Shown here in pieces: positions 8,956 through 17,745 of a stretch of 64,000 bases of DNA. The notes beneath the pieces are model-generated. The model saw nothing but the letters and a program-made list of their open reading frames with translations, had not been told where the DNA came from and did not search any database. Origin of the DNA: Mycolicibacterium senegalense (GTDB taxonomy: Bacteria; Actinomycetota; Actinomycetes; Mycobacteriales; Mycobacteriaceae); contig NZ_CP081000.1 of the NCBI RefSeq assembly GCF_019645875.1, forward strand, positions 5,144,417-5,208,416, in the 5' to 3' direction. The translations under genes were made by a program, and so were the position numbers. Each line of letters opens with the position of its first letter. Within the stretch, counting starts at the first letter, position 1.

Positions 8956-10406
8956 GGCGCGTCGGCGAGGTGGGTGGGGTCGGTGATGCCGGGTCCGGTG
9001 ATGCCGAGTTGCTTGTTGATCAGCTTGGTGATCAGGAACAGCACCACCCCGGTGGCAACGAGTGCGAGTGCCAGCAGATATTGCACCGCAGGCCGCCCCG
9101 ACGTCGGCAGCACCAGATACAGCGAAGCGATGAAGCCGATGACGGGCAACGCGGTCGGCGTCTTGAAGTGGCCGCCCTCTTCTCGCACGTCGCGACGCAG
9201 AACCAGCACCGCGACGTTGACCACCGAGAAGACGGCGAGCAACAGCAACGAGGTGGTTCCGCCGAGGATCGCCACTGTGTCCCCGCTCGCGAACGCCGAC
9301 ACGTAGAAGATCAGCCCGAACGCGATCACGGTGGTGAAAACGATTGCCACCCAGGGGGTGTGGCGTTTCGGATGCACCGTGCCGAGCACCGGGGGCAACA
9401 CGTGCTGACGCGCCATGCCGTAGATCAGGCGACTGGCCATCAGCATGTTGATCAAGGCGGTGTTCGAAACCGCGAACATCGAGATGACCGGAAGGATGTT
9501 GGAGAAGGGCAGTCCTGGCGCGGCCGCCTCCATCACCTTCACCAGCGGGGAGGAATCCGACTCGGCAAGCTCGCCCACCGGCACCAGTGCCACCGCGATG
9601 ATCGCCACGATGACGTAGACCAGGCCGGCGATTCCCAGACCGGTCAGCAACACCTTCGGGAAGATCCGCACCGGATCCTTGGTCTCTTCGGCCATGTTGA
9701 CCGAATCCTCGAACCCGACCATGGCGAAGAATGCCAGTGACGTCGCCGCGGTGACGGCGATGAAGGCGTTCTTCTCGCCGGAGGTGTCGAACGCGACGAC
9801 GCGGGAGAAGTCGACCTCCACCCCGCTGACGATGGCCCACAATCCCACCGCGACCACGAGCACCAGACCGGTGATCTCGATGAATGTCAGGATGACGTTC
9901 AGCTTGACGCTTTCACTGACCCCGCGAAGGTTCACCGCGGCGATCAGGGCCATGAACAACAGTGCGAGCAGGATGACGCCGACGACTTTCAAGTGGGCGA
10001 CATGATCGGTGAAGAACTGCCCGAAGTTGACTTCTATCGCGTCGAAGAAGCTGATCGCGAAGAACCGCGAAGCCGTTGAGGCAGAGGTGATTCCGGAGCA
10101 CATCACGATGAATGCCACCAGGAACGTCACGAAGTGGATACCAAAAGCCTTGTGCGCGTACAGAGCTGCGCCGGCGGCCTGGGGATACTTGGTGACCAGC
10201 TCCAGATAGCTGAAGGCGGTGATGGTGGCGATCAGGAACGCGGCCAGAAACGGCACCCATGCGGCGCCGCCGACCTCCTTGGCGACCTGCCCGGTCAGCG
10301 CATAGACGCCCGTGCCGAGGATGTCGCCGACGACGAACAGTAGTAAAAGTCCGGGTCCCATCACCCGCTTGAGCTGTGGCGCCTCCGCGGTTGCAGGTTG
10401 CGACAT
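8952..10406 (-). CDS. APC-family amino acid permease
   Basis: 484-residue integral membrane transporter with about 12 hydrophobic segments. The N-terminal TM1 motif GLLLLFVVGDILGTGVYAL contains the unwound G-x-G region that binds the amino-acid carboxylate in APC transporters, and FFAMVGFEDSVNMAEETKDP is the classical TM6-TM7 motif. Substrate cannot be read from the sequence. It starts 10 bp after the TetR gene stop on the same strand, so the two are probably one transcript and the regulator probably controls the permease. The stop overlaps the relZ stop (CTAG). Confidence 0.88.
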   Translation of the reverse strand: MSQPATAEAPQLKRVMGPGLLLLFVVGDILGTGVYALTGQVAKEVGGAAWVPFLAAFLIATITAFSYLELVTKYPQAAGAALYAHKAFGIHFVTFLVAFIVMCSGITSASTASRFFAISFFDAIEVNFGQFFTDHVAHLKVVGVILLALLFMALIAAVNLRGVSESVKLNVILTFIEITGLVLVVAVGLWAIVSGVEVDFSRVVAFDTSGEKNAFIAVTAATSLAFFAMVGFEDSVNMAEETKDPVRIFPKVLLTGLGIAGLVYVIVAIIAVALVPVGELAESDSSPLVKVMEAAAPGLPFSNILPVISMFAVSNTALINMLMASRLIYGMARQHVLPPVLGTVHPKRHTPWVAIVFTTVIAFGLIFYVSAFASGDTVAILGGTTSLLLLAVFSVVNVAVLVLRRDVREEGGHFKTPTALPVIGFIASLYLVLPTSGRPAVQYLLALALVATGVVLFLITKLINKQLGITGPGITDPTHLADAP

Positions 10407-10416
10407 TCCCCCTCCT

Positions 10417-11055
10417 TCAGCCGGTCAGCCGCGTACCTGCCCGTTCGTCGACGGGCGCCAGCACGTCGATGACGTCGATCAGCGTGGCGCGGGCACTGGC
10501 CCTGGGCCCCTCACCTTCGTCGACCAACGATGCCACAACCGCGCCGTCGACGGCACACACCAGGGCGGTGACGAGTTCGGCCCGCACCGACCGGCCGGAG
10601 CGTTCCACCACTGCTACCACGGCGTCGGTGCGCTGTTGCAGGATGCGGCGCTGGATATCGCGCAGTCCGGGCTGGCGGGCGCATGCGATGTAGCGCTCGT
10701 ATCGCGAGATCAGTTCCTCGATCCCACGACGCTCCGGTGATTCCCCGAGCAACAAATCGACAAGAACGTCAGCGGTCGACTCGGCACCCCGACGCCGTCG
10801 CGAGAGGGCGGCCACACCGGCACTGAGTTGTTCGGCTTCGCGGGTCCCGATGTACTCGACCGCTTTTGCGATGAGGTCGTCGAGTGAAGAGAAATAGTAG
10901 GTCGTGGAGGCCAGCGGGAGACCGGCACGACGTGCCACGGCACGGTGCCGGACGGCGTCGAATCCGCCTTCGCAAAGCAATTCAGCGGCCGCCCGCACGA
11001 GGGCGTACCGCCGACGCTCCCCTTTAGGGGTGACCGCTGCCGTCACCTTCCACAT
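10417..11055 (-). CDS. TetR-family transcriptional regulator
   Basis: 212 residues. The N-terminal helix-turn-helix is seen in LVRAAAELLCEGGFDAVRHR followed by AVARRAGLPLASTTYYFSSL. The C-terminal all-helical domain would bind an unknown ligand. It is the first gene of a two-gene unit with the amino-acid permease, and divergent from the exported esterase at 11182 (126 bp between). I saw no clear palindrome in that gap. Confidence 0.85.
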   Translation of the reverse strand: MWKVTAAVTPKGERRRYALVRAAAELLCEGGFDAVRHRAVARRAGLPLASTTYYFSSLDDLIAKAVEYIGTREAEQLSAGVAALSRRRRGAESTADVLVDLLLGESPERRGIEELISRYERYIACARQPGLRDIQRRILQQRTDAVVAVVERSGRSVRAELVTALVCAVDGAVVASLVDEGEGPRASARATLIDVIDVLAPVDERAGTRLTG

Positions 11056-11181
11056 GCTGCCAGCCGGGCCCCTTCAACATCGGGCTTTCGGCCAATCATC
11101 AGGCTCTACTCAGGTTTTTCCGCCGCGTCGGCGCTCCGCCGAGAATGCCACTGGCCGATGCGATTGCCGGGCGATGGCAAG

Positions 11182-12015
11182 ATGGCCCGCATGCCCAACT
11201 TGACCCGTCGCGCAGTTTTGCGCCTCGGCGTCGGTGCGGCTGCCGGCGCCGCCGGTGCTGTAGCCCTCGCCTCCGCCCCTGTCGCACCCGCCAGCCCCGT
11301 GGTCGCGCCTACATTCACCACCGGGTCGTTCGTGTCGGCCGCCCGCGGTGGCACGAACACCAACTGGGCCATCGCGCGCCCACCGGGACAAACCGGCAAA
11401 CTCCGTCCGGTGATCGCCCTGCACGGCAAAGGCCAAGATGCCGCGGGCGTGATGGCCGGTGGCGTGGAACAGGGCCTCGCGGAGGCGGTGGCCGCCGGGC
11501 TGCCGCCGTTCGCCGTGGTGGCCGTCGACGGCGGCGGAAGCTACTGGCACAAACGCGCATCTGGTGAGGACTCGGGCGCGATGGTGCTCGACGAGTTGAT
11601 CCCCATGCTCGGCGATCAGGGCCTGGACACCTCGAGGGTCGGATTCCTGGGCTGGTCGATGGGCGGCTACGGTGCGCTGCTGCTGGGTTCACGGCTCGGT
11701 CCGGCCCGCACCGCGGCGATCTGCGCGGTCAGCCCGGCGTTGTGGACGTCATCGGGGGCCGCCGCGCCGGGCGCCTTCGACAGCGCCTCGGACTACGCCG
11801 CCAACAGCGTCTGGGGCCAGCCCGCCCTGGGGTCGATCCCGATCCGGATCGATTGCGGCAACAGCGATCCGTTCTATGCGGCCACCAAGCAGTTCATCGC
11901 CCAGTTGCCCAACCCGCCGGCCGGCGGCTTCTCCCCCGGCGGTCATGACGGCAGCTTCTGGAGTTCGCAACTGCCCGCCGAGATTTCCTGGATGGCTCCG
12001 CTGCTGGTCGCCTAG
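11182..12015 (+). CDS. Exported alpha/beta-hydrolase (esterase D-like), Tat-type signal
   Basis: 277 residues. The N-terminus LTRRAVLRLGVGAAAGAAGA is a twin-arginine signal followed by an Ala-rich cleavage region, so the enzyme is exported. The nucleophile elbow GWSMGGYGALLLG (Ser) and the GGHDGSFW motif (His) mark an esterase D/feruloyl-esterase-like hydrolase; the IDCGNSDPFY stretch probably holds the acid. It resembles Rv0774c, described as an extracellular esterase of M. tuberculosis, which lies in the same neighbourhood. ATG 11182 is chosen; ATG 11191 is also possible. The TAG stop overlaps the purD stop. Confidence 0.85.
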   Translation: MARMPNLTRRAVLRLGVGAAAGAAGAVALASAPVAPASPVVAPTFTTGSFVSAARGGTNTNWAIARPPGQTGKLRPVIALHGKGQDAAGVMAGGVEQGLAEAVAAGLPPFAVVAVDGGGSYWHKRASGEDSGAMVLDELIPMLGDQGLDTSRVGFLGWSMGGYGALLLGSRLGPARTAAICAVSPALWTSSGAAAPGAFDSASDYAANSVWGQPALGSIPIRIDCGNSDPFYAATKQFIAQLPNPPAGGFSPGGHDGSFWSSQLPAEISWMAPLLVA

Positions 12016-13280
12016 ACGCTGATGCGGCCCTCGGCGGCGGCCAGCGCGATGTCGCTGCGGAAGTGGCTGCCCGGCAACCGTATCGACTTGGCGAGCGCAT
12101 AGGCCGCCTGGCGCGCGGCGGGCAGGTCGGCGCCGGTGCCGACCACCGAGAGCACGCGGCCGCCTGAGGACACCACCTCACCGTCCTCGCGGCGCGCGGT
12201 GCCGGCATGCAGCACCCCGTCGGCTTCGGATCCGTGGATGACATCGCCGACGCGCGGCCGGCCGGGATAGTTTTCCGCGGCCACCACGACGGTGACGGCG
12301 TAACCGTCACGCCACTGCAGATCGCCGAACGAGGCGAGCTGACCGGTGGCCGCGGCGTTCAGCAGTTGGCCCAGTGGCGAATCGAGCAGGGCCAGAACCG
12401 ATTGCGTCTCGGGATCGCCGAAGCGGCAGTTGAACTCGACGACCGCCGGACCGTTCGAGGTGATGGCCAAACCGGCGTAGAGCAGGCCCGAGAACGAGCT
12501 GCCACGCGCAACCAGTTCCGCGGCAACAGGTTTGACGACTTCGTCGACGATCTGCGTCTTCACCGAGTCCGGCAGCCAGGGCAACGGCGCGTAGGCGCCC
12601 ATGCCGCCGGTGTTCGGGCCGGTGTCCCCGTCGCCGACGCGCTTGAAGTCCTGCGCGGGCAGCAGCGGCACCACGGTGGCGCCGTCGACCACGCAGAACA
12701 GTGACACCTCGGGGCCGTCGAGGAAGGACTCCAGCAGCACCGGGTGCCCGGAGTCGAGCAGGCTGGCGGCATGCGCGCGGGCCGCGTCGCGATCGGCGCT
12801 GACCACCACGCCTTTGCCGGCGGCCAGACCGTCGTCCTTGACCACCCAGGCGGCCTGGCCGGCCGGCGGACCGAAGCGGTCCAGTGCGGCGTCGAGGCGG
12901 GCCGGGTTGTCGACGATCTCGCTGCTCGCGGTGCGCACCCCGGCCGCGGCCATGACGTCCTTGGCGAACGCCTTCGAACCCTCGATGCGGGCGGCGTCCT
13001 TACTGGCGCCGAAACATGCGATGCCCGCCGCCCGGACGGCGTCGGCCACTCCGAGGACCAGCGGGACCTCGGGGCCGATCACCACCAGGTCGCTTTCCAG
13101 GCGCTTGGCGAGCTTCACCACGGCCTCACCGGAGGTGATGTCGACGTCGTATTGATCGGCAATGGTCTGGGTGCCGGCATTACCCGGCGCCACCGCCAAC
13201 TCCTCCACCTGCGGATCGCGGCGCAGGGCCAGCAGCAGGGCGTGTTCACGGGCACCGGATCCGATAACGAGGACGCGCAC
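12012..13280 (-). CDS. purD: Phosphoribosylamine-glycine ligase (GAR synthetase)
   Basis: ATP-grasp enzyme that ligates glycine to phosphoribosylamine in purine synthesis. It has the N-terminal VRVLVIGSGAREHALLLAL, the PGNAGTQT loop, the ATP-grasp core (AAWVVKDDGLAAGKGVVV) and EFNCRFGDPETQ at the metal site. The start GTG 13280 gives 422 residues, the usual mycobacterial length; the open frame extends 21 codons upstream into the divergent promoter region and that part is not credible protein. Convergent with the esterase gene through a shared CTAG. Confidence 0.96.
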   Translation of the reverse strand: MRVLVIGSGAREHALLLALRRDPQVEELAVAPGNAGTQTIADQYDVDITSGEAVVKLAKRLESDLVVIGPEVPLVLGVADAVRAAGIACFGASKDAARIEGSKAFAKDVMAAAGVRTASSEIVDNPARLDAALDRFGPPAGQAAWVVKDDGLAAGKGVVVSADRDAARAHAASLLDSGHPVLLESFLDGPEVSLFCVVDGATVVPLLPAQDFKRVGDGDTGPNTGGMGAYAPLPWLPDSVKTQIVDEVVKPVAAELVARGSSFSGLLYAGLAITSNGPAVVEFNCRFGDPETQSVLALLDSPLGQLLNAAATGQLASFGDLQWRDGYAVTVVVAAENYPGRPRVGDVIHGSEADGVLHAGTARREDGEVVSSGGRVLSVVGTGADLPAARQAAYALAKSIRLPGSHFRSDIALAAAEGRISV

Positions 13281-13308
13281 GGTCGTAGCGTAGCCGGAAA
13301 CCCCTGGG

Positions 13309-13333
13309 CATACACTTGACGCCACAGTGTATG
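13309..13333. promoter_or_regulatory. Inverted repeat, candidate operator upstream of the P450 gene
   Basis: CATACACT (13309-13316), a 9-bp spacer, and AGTGTATG (13326-13333) form a perfect inverted repeat in the 100-bp gap between purD and the P450 gene, 47 bp before the P450 start. Size and symmetry suit a TetR-family dimer; the TetR gene directly downstream of the P450 is the natural candidate, by inference only. Confidence 0.55.
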
Positions 13334-13380
13334 GTCGAGGCAACGAATGTGCTCGCCGTCACACGAGGAGATGATCCGGC

Positions 13381-14625
13381 TTGACCACCATGAGCGCCTG
13401 CCCGTTCGGCGCGGGGTACGACTTCACCGATCCCGACGTCCTGCTCCGCGGCATCCCCGTCGAAGAGTTCGCCCAGCTGCGCAAGACCGCTCCGGTCTGG
13501 TGGAACGAGCAGGGCGAGTCGATTTTCAACGACGGCGGCTACTGGGTGATCACCCGCCACGAGGACATCAAGGCCATCTCCCGCAACGGCGGCGACCTGT
13601 GGTCCACCAACGCCAAGGGCGCGGTCATGCGGCTGCCGGACAGTGTCACCGCCGAGCAGCTCGACCTGACCAAGGCCCTGCTGATCAACCACGACGCCCC
13701 CGAGCACACCCGTCTGCGCAAGCTGGTGTCGCGGCTGTTCACCCCGCGTTCGGTCGCCGTGCTGGAAGAGAAGCTGGCCGTGGCGGCCCGCGACATCGTG
13801 GCAAAGGCCGCCGCGAAGGACACCGGCAACTTTGTCGACGACATCGCGGTGGGTCTGCCGTTGCTGGCCATCGCCGACCTGATCGGCGTCCCCGAGGAAG
13901 ACCGGGAGAAGGTGTTCCACTGGTCCAACGCGATCATCAACACCGACGACCCCGATTTCGACGCCGATCCCACGATGGCCAACGCCGAACTGATGGGTTA
14001 CGCCTACAACATGGCCGAGCAGCGCAGGAAGTGCCCGGCCGACGACATCGTGACGCGTCTGGTCCAGGCCGATCTAGAAGGCACAGCCGGCGAAGGCATT
14101 ACTGACGTGGAGTTCGCGTTCTTCGTGATCCTGCTGGCCGTGGCGGGCAACGAGACCACGCGCAACGCCATGACCCACGGCATGAACGCATTCCTCGAAA
14201 ACCCCGACCAGTGGGAGCTTTTCAAGCGCGACCGCCCCGATACCGCGGTCGACGAGATCATCCGCTGGGCCACCCCGGTGCACTGTTTCCAGCGGACGGC
14301 GCTGGCCGACATCCAGGTCGGTGACGTCACTGTGAAGGCCGGGCAGCGCGTCGGGCTGTTCTACAGCTCGGCCAACTACGACGAAGAGGTCTTCGACAAG
14401 CCTTTCGAATTCGACATCCTGCGCAATCCCAATCCGCACCTGGCGTTTGGCGGCAACGGTGCGCACTTCTGCATCGGGGCCAACCTGGCGCGGATGGAGA
14501 TCAAGCTGATGTTCAACCAGATCGCCGATCAGATTCCCGACATCGCCAAGCTGGGTGAGCCGCAACGCCTCCGGTCCGGCTGGATCAACGGCATCAAGGA
14601 TCTTCCGGTCTCCTACCGCGGTTGA
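13381..14625 (+). CDS. Cytochrome P450, CYP125/CYP142-like
   Basis: 414 residues. I-helix LLAVAGNETTRNAMTHGM, K-helix ExxR in VDEIIRW, and heme loop FGGNGAHFCIGANLAR are present. The C-terminus (LGEPQRLRSGWINGIKDLPV) closely resembles that of CYP125, the cholesterol side-chain C26/C27 hydroxylase, so a sterol or methyl-branched lipid substrate is plausible but not shown. The TTG at 13381 is about 10 nt from a GAGGAG ribosome-binding site (13364-13370), better spaced than the ATG at 13390. A 25-bp palindrome upstream and a TetR gene 38 bp downstream suggest local control. Confidence 0.85.
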   Translation: MTTMSACPFGAGYDFTDPDVLLRGIPVEEFAQLRKTAPVWWNEQGESIFNDGGYWVITRHEDIKAISRNGGDLWSTNAKGAVMRLPDSVTAEQLDLTKALLINHDAPEHTRLRKLVSRLFTPRSVAVLEEKLAVAARDIVAKAAAKDTGNFVDDIAVGLPLLAIADLIGVPEEDREKVFHWSNAIINTDDPDFDADPTMANAELMGYAYNMAEQRRKCPADDIVTRLVQADLEGTAGEGITDVEFAFFVILLAVAGNETTRNAMTHGMNAFLENPDQWELFKRDRPDTAVDEIIRWATPVHCFQRTALADIQVGDVTVKAGQRVGLFYSSANYDEEVFDKPFEFDILRNPNPHLAFGGNGAHFCIGANLARMEIKLMFNQIADQIPDIAKLGEPQRLRSGWINGIKDLPVSYRG

Positions 14626-14663
14626 CCGGCTGACCGAAAGGTCCGTTGCTCTAGGATTCGCCC

Positions 14664-15293
14664 ATGCGAACGCACGGGTGGTCCGGCTCGACGCCGGCCA
14701 GCGACGAGGAGGCGATTGCCCGCATCCTCGTCGCTGCGGGCAACGCCATCGATGAGCGCGGCGCCGATTTCTCCATCGCCGACGTGGCACGCACCCTCGG
14801 CGTCACCCGCCAGACGGTGTACCGCTATTTCCCGAGTACCGAGGCGCTGCTGGTGGCGTCGGCGGTGCACGCGGCCAGCGACTTCCTGGACCGGCTGGCA
14901 GCGCACGTCAAAGGCGTGACCGATCCGGTGGAGGCAGTGACCGAATGCATTGCCACCTCTTTGGAGTGGCTGCCCGAGGACAAGCACATCGGTTTGCTCG
15001 TGGCTCCTGGGCGCCCCAACGCCCACACCGAGTCGGTGACCTCGGATGTGGCGGTCGATTTTGCCCGGACGATGTTGCGCAGGCTTGACGTGGGCTGGGC
15101 CGGGCTGGGGTACGCCGACGACTTTCTCGATGAGCTCGCCGAGCATGTGCTGCGGATCATCCAGTCCTTCGTGATCGACCCGGGCCGGCCGCCGCGCACC
15201 GGCGAAGCGCTGCGCAGCTATCTGCGCAGGTGGGTCGGCTCCGCCGTGGTGGCCGGGAAATTGGTGTCCGAGACGCCGGCCGCCGGGTTGTGA
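14664..15293 (+). CDS. TetR-family transcriptional regulator
   Basis: 209 residues with an N-terminal helix-turn-helix (FSIADVARTLGVTRQTVYRY followed by FPSTEALL). The rest is helical ligand-binding domain. It sits 38 bp behind the P450 gene on the same strand and is likely co-transcribed and autoregulated through the palindrome at 13309-13333. That pairing is an inference from position. Confidence 0.85.
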   Translation: MRTHGWSGSTPASDEEAIARILVAAGNAIDERGADFSIADVARTLGVTRQTVYRYFPSTEALLVASAVHAASDFLDRLAAHVKGVTDPVEAVTECIATSLEWLPEDKHIGLLVAPGRPNAHTESVTSDVAVDFARTMLRRLDVGWAGLGYADDFLDELAEHVLRIIQSFVIDPGRPPRTGEALRSYLRRWVGSAVVAGKLVSETPAAGL

Positions 15294-15307
15294 ATGATCC
15301 TGATGCC

Positions 15308-15355
15308 GACGAAATGTTCGTCTCCCGAATTGATCAGTCAGGCAAGCGAATTCGG
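15308..15355. terminator. Two hairpins between convergent TetR and VanY-like genes
   Basis: GACGAA (15308-15313), triloop ATG, TTCGTC (15317-15322) is followed by CCGAATT (15325-15331) and AATTCGG (15349-15355) around a 17-nt spacer. Both are exact inverted repeats in the 122-bp gap between two convergent genes, where a bidirectional terminator is expected. Confidence 0.55.
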
Positions 15356-15415
15356 CGGAATCTTCCTACCGCCGGGCGCCGGGGTACTGCAAGCCCACCT
15401 GACCATGCACACCAC

Positions 15416-16129
15416 CTAGCCGGGTGGCCGCTCGAAATGCTGGTAGTCCACGGGATCACGCCAATGCCCGCCCCACCGCCAGCCACGTGCGGCGAAGGTC
15501 CTCACCACGATGTCACCGTCGCGGATCATCCCAGGGTCGGTGCGGGTGCGGTCCAGGTATGCCCGCGCGGTGACCGGCTGCAAGTCACCGGAAGCCGAAA
15601 TGTACGGGTTGATCAGCGGGTTGATGTCGACCGCACGGCCGTAGGCGTGCAATGACCACGACCCACTCGGGAGTGGGCGGCAATTGAATGCCGAGGTGTT
15701 GTTGTCCTGCATCGACAGCTCGTCGTCGGCACGCGGGTAGCGATCGGCCGTCCGCATCTTCGCGATCGGGAATCGCGCCGAGTACAAGCGCTGAAATATC
15801 GCGATCACATCGCTGACCGCGTCACGGTTCACCACCAACTCGCCGCGGTGCGATCGACCGTCGAAGCCGATGTACGACAGGGTGATTCGGCGCAGTTCGG
15901 CGGGTGGCACCGGGCATTCCGGTCGCCAGCTACCACCCAGGCCGGCCGCGTTCACCGGCTGCACCCGGGCGGGTTCTTCTGGCTTTGCGCTGGGCGGCGG
16001 ATGATGCGGAGCGGCGGAGCGGGCGTCCGGTGCCCGCACCGACTCCGGCGCTCCACCGGCACACGCCGTCGCGCCCCCGGTCAACAGGCCCACCATCAGG
16101 GCACATACGCGGACTGTTGCGATGCCCAC
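15416..16129 (-). CDS. VanY-like M15 peptidase, lipoprotein
   Basis: 237 residues. The N-terminus ends in TGGATACAGG, a lipobox-like site with Cys near residue 23, so the protein is probably lipid-anchored outside the membrane. A Pro/Ala-rich linker precedes an M15 D-alanyl-D-alanine carboxypeptidase-like domain: SWSLHAYGRAVDINPLINPY carries the zinc-binding His and Asp, and DYQHFE near the end carries the third zinc ligand. The expected role is trimming peptidoglycan stem peptides. It is convergent with the TetR gene and divergent from the EspA-like gene. Confidence 0.82.
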   Translation of the reverse strand: MGIATVRVCALMVGLLTGGATACAGGAPESVRAPDARSAAPHHPPPSAKPEEPARVQPVNAAGLGGSWRPECPVPPAELRRITLSYIGFDGRSHRGELVVNRDAVSDVIAIFQRLYSARFPIAKMRTADRYPRADDELSMQDNNTSAFNCRPLPSGSWSLHAYGRAVDINPLINPYISASGDLQPVTARAYLDRTRTDPGMIRDGDIVVRTFAARGWRWGGHWRDPVDYQHFERPPG

Positions 16130-16240
16130 CCCCGCGACTCTAGATCCTCAAACCGGCAGACCAGCGTCGGCTCGAAGGTGGAATTGGCGCTCGAGGAGGG
16201 TTTGCCGGGATTTAGACTTGAGATCTCGATTCGTCCGGGG

Positions 16241-17122
16241 GTGGTTGTGGGGGCACTCGACGCCTTTTACACGACGTGGTCGCAGGCACGCACCACGTTC
16301 GGTGAAGGTGCTCCGACGACCGGTGACTCGTTCGACGGCAGCGCACGACTCCGCGAGATGCAGTCCACGATCGAGTCCGCAGCGCCCGACGACCGATGGC
16401 AGGGCACGGCCTCGCAGGCCTACGCGGCAAAGAACGCCGAACATGCCGCTGTCTTCGGCAAGCTCGCGGATCTCGATCAGCGCATGGCCGCCGAGGTCAG
16501 CAATTCCGCGGCAGTAGTCTCGGCAGGCCGGCGTAACCTCGACGACCTGCAAAAATGGGTCGACGCCGCCGACGCTTCGATCCCCGGCGGACAGTCCGGC
16601 GAAACGATGCGAATGATTCTGGCCCGCAAGGGTCTCAGCCAGGTCAGCGACACCGTCCAACGGTCCACCGAGGAAATGCGCGCCATCGGACGCAAAGTCG
16701 ACGATATCCGAGGGGAATACGACGCGATCAAAGGCGAAAGCAGGAAGGCCGCGGGCTTGAAGGAGAATCCGCCGCCAGTCACTGCAGACGACAATCGCAC
16801 CCACGACGAGAAGGTCGCGGAATGGTTCGTGAAACTCAACGAGTGGAATCAGAAGGTTGCGAAACTCACGGCGACCAGGCCGCCGGAGAGCGCTCCTGAG
16901 GGGGTGAAGATCGCCTGGAACGAGGAGCGGAGGGCATTGGCCAAAGAACAGGCCGACCTGGCGCAGGAGGGCGTCGAGCTCGGTATCGAAGGAGCGGGAG
17001 TCCCACCCCCCGTTGCGCAGGGTGGCGGGCCGAGTAATCAACCGCGCTTTTCCGGTGCTACCGGGGTACCGACGACGCCCACGGCCGGCAATGTCGACAT
17101 GCCGAGGACGAGGCGGCTGTGA
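16241..17122 (+). CDS. EspA/EspE-like type VII secretion-associated protein
   Basis: About 293 residues. The N-terminal 150 residues (ALDAFYTTWSQARTTFGEG, RWQGTASQAYAAKNAEHAAV, VVSAGRRNLDDLQKWV) match the helical EspA/EspE family of ESX substrates, with WQG in the position of the helix-turn-helix WxG motif. Residues about 150-230 look coiled-coil and charged, and the tail is Pro/Gly-rich. The exact start is uncertain: GTG 16241, GTG 16247 and GTG 16179 are all in frame without a convincing ribosome-binding site. The stop overlaps the next gene as GTGA. No ESX machinery gene lies in the window, so the export system cannot be named. Confidence 0.72.
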   Translation: MVVGALDAFYTTWSQARTTFGEGAPTTGDSFDGSARLREMQSTIESAAPDDRWQGTASQAYAAKNAEHAAVFGKLADLDQRMAAEVSNSAAVVSAGRRNLDDLQKWVDAADASIPGGQSGETMRMILARKGLSQVSDTVQRSTEEMRAIGRKVDDIRGEYDAIKGESRKAAGLKENPPPVTADDNRTHDEKVAEWFVKLNEWNQKVAKLTATRPPESAPEGVKIAWNEERRALAKEQADLAQEGVELGIEGAGVPPPVAQGGGPSNQPRFSGATGVPTTPTAGNVDMPRTRRL

Positions 17123-17745
17123 TCCGTTTCTGTACAGCAGCTTTCTGCTGTTTCACCTTCGCGATGACGGCTTGCGGAACTGACGGAGCCATGCCGTCAG
17201 CGCCGGTGCAGAGCACCAATGCACTTGCAGGCGTGGTACTTCCCGTCGAAGAGGTGCGGGCCATCTCCGGGGTTGCCGGATTTCACGACATACCGGAGTT
17301 GCGCGCCACCGCGCCCACTGCAGTGCCGGACATCCCCGAACCATGTCGCGCGGTGTTCGACCCGCCCACCGTGTTCGGATCTGATTGGAAGCAGTTCGAT
17401 GCCGCCGGTTACGGTGCCGATCTGGACGCTCCGGTGCTTCCCATCATGGCGGACGTCCGTCAGGCGATTGCCGTCTACCCGGACACTGCGACCGCACAGG
17501 CAACGTTCGACCGGCTCGCAGCGGCTGTACCCGGCTGCATCAGCACGGGTACCGGGTACTACCGCCGCACGGCGGAGAGCCCCGACCCGGACACCCTGCT
17601 ACTCAACAGTGAACGAGCCGACGGGGGCCACAGCGCGTATCGGCTCACCGGTACAGCGCTGATCAACTCAAGCGCACTCGGACTCCCCGACAGCGAGCGA
17701 GTCGCTCTGGCGATACTCGACGGTCTCGAAAGTGCGGAGCACTGA
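17119..17745 (+). CDS. Sensor-domain (PknH-type extracellular domain) lipoprotein
   Basis: 208 residues. A short signal ends in FAMTACGTDG with a lipid-anchor Cys near residue 19. The remainder looks like the PknH extracellular sensor fold: an N-terminal helix, EPCRAVF and VPGCIST cysteines that would form a disulfide, and VRQAIAVYPDTATAQATFDR in the middle. In mycobacteria such stand-alone domains are common lipoproteins of unknown ligand. Its GTG start overlaps the EspA-like gene stop (GTGA), so the two are translationally coupled. Confidence 0.75.
   Translation: MIRFCTAAFCCFTFAMTACGTDGAMPSAPVQSTNALAGVVLPVEEVRAISGVAGFHDIPELRATAPTAVPDIPEPCRAVFDPPTVFGSDWKQFDAAGYGADLDAPVLPIMADVRQAIAVYPDTATAQATFDRLAAAVPGCISTGTGYYRRTAESPDPDTLLLNSERADGGHSAYRLTGTALINSSALGLPDSERVALAILDGLESAEH

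Noticed and set aside
12936..13343. 21-codon N-terminal extension of PurD
   Set aside because: It is translated from the divergent promoter region and contains part of the palindrome; GTG 13280 gives the family-standard N-terminus and length.
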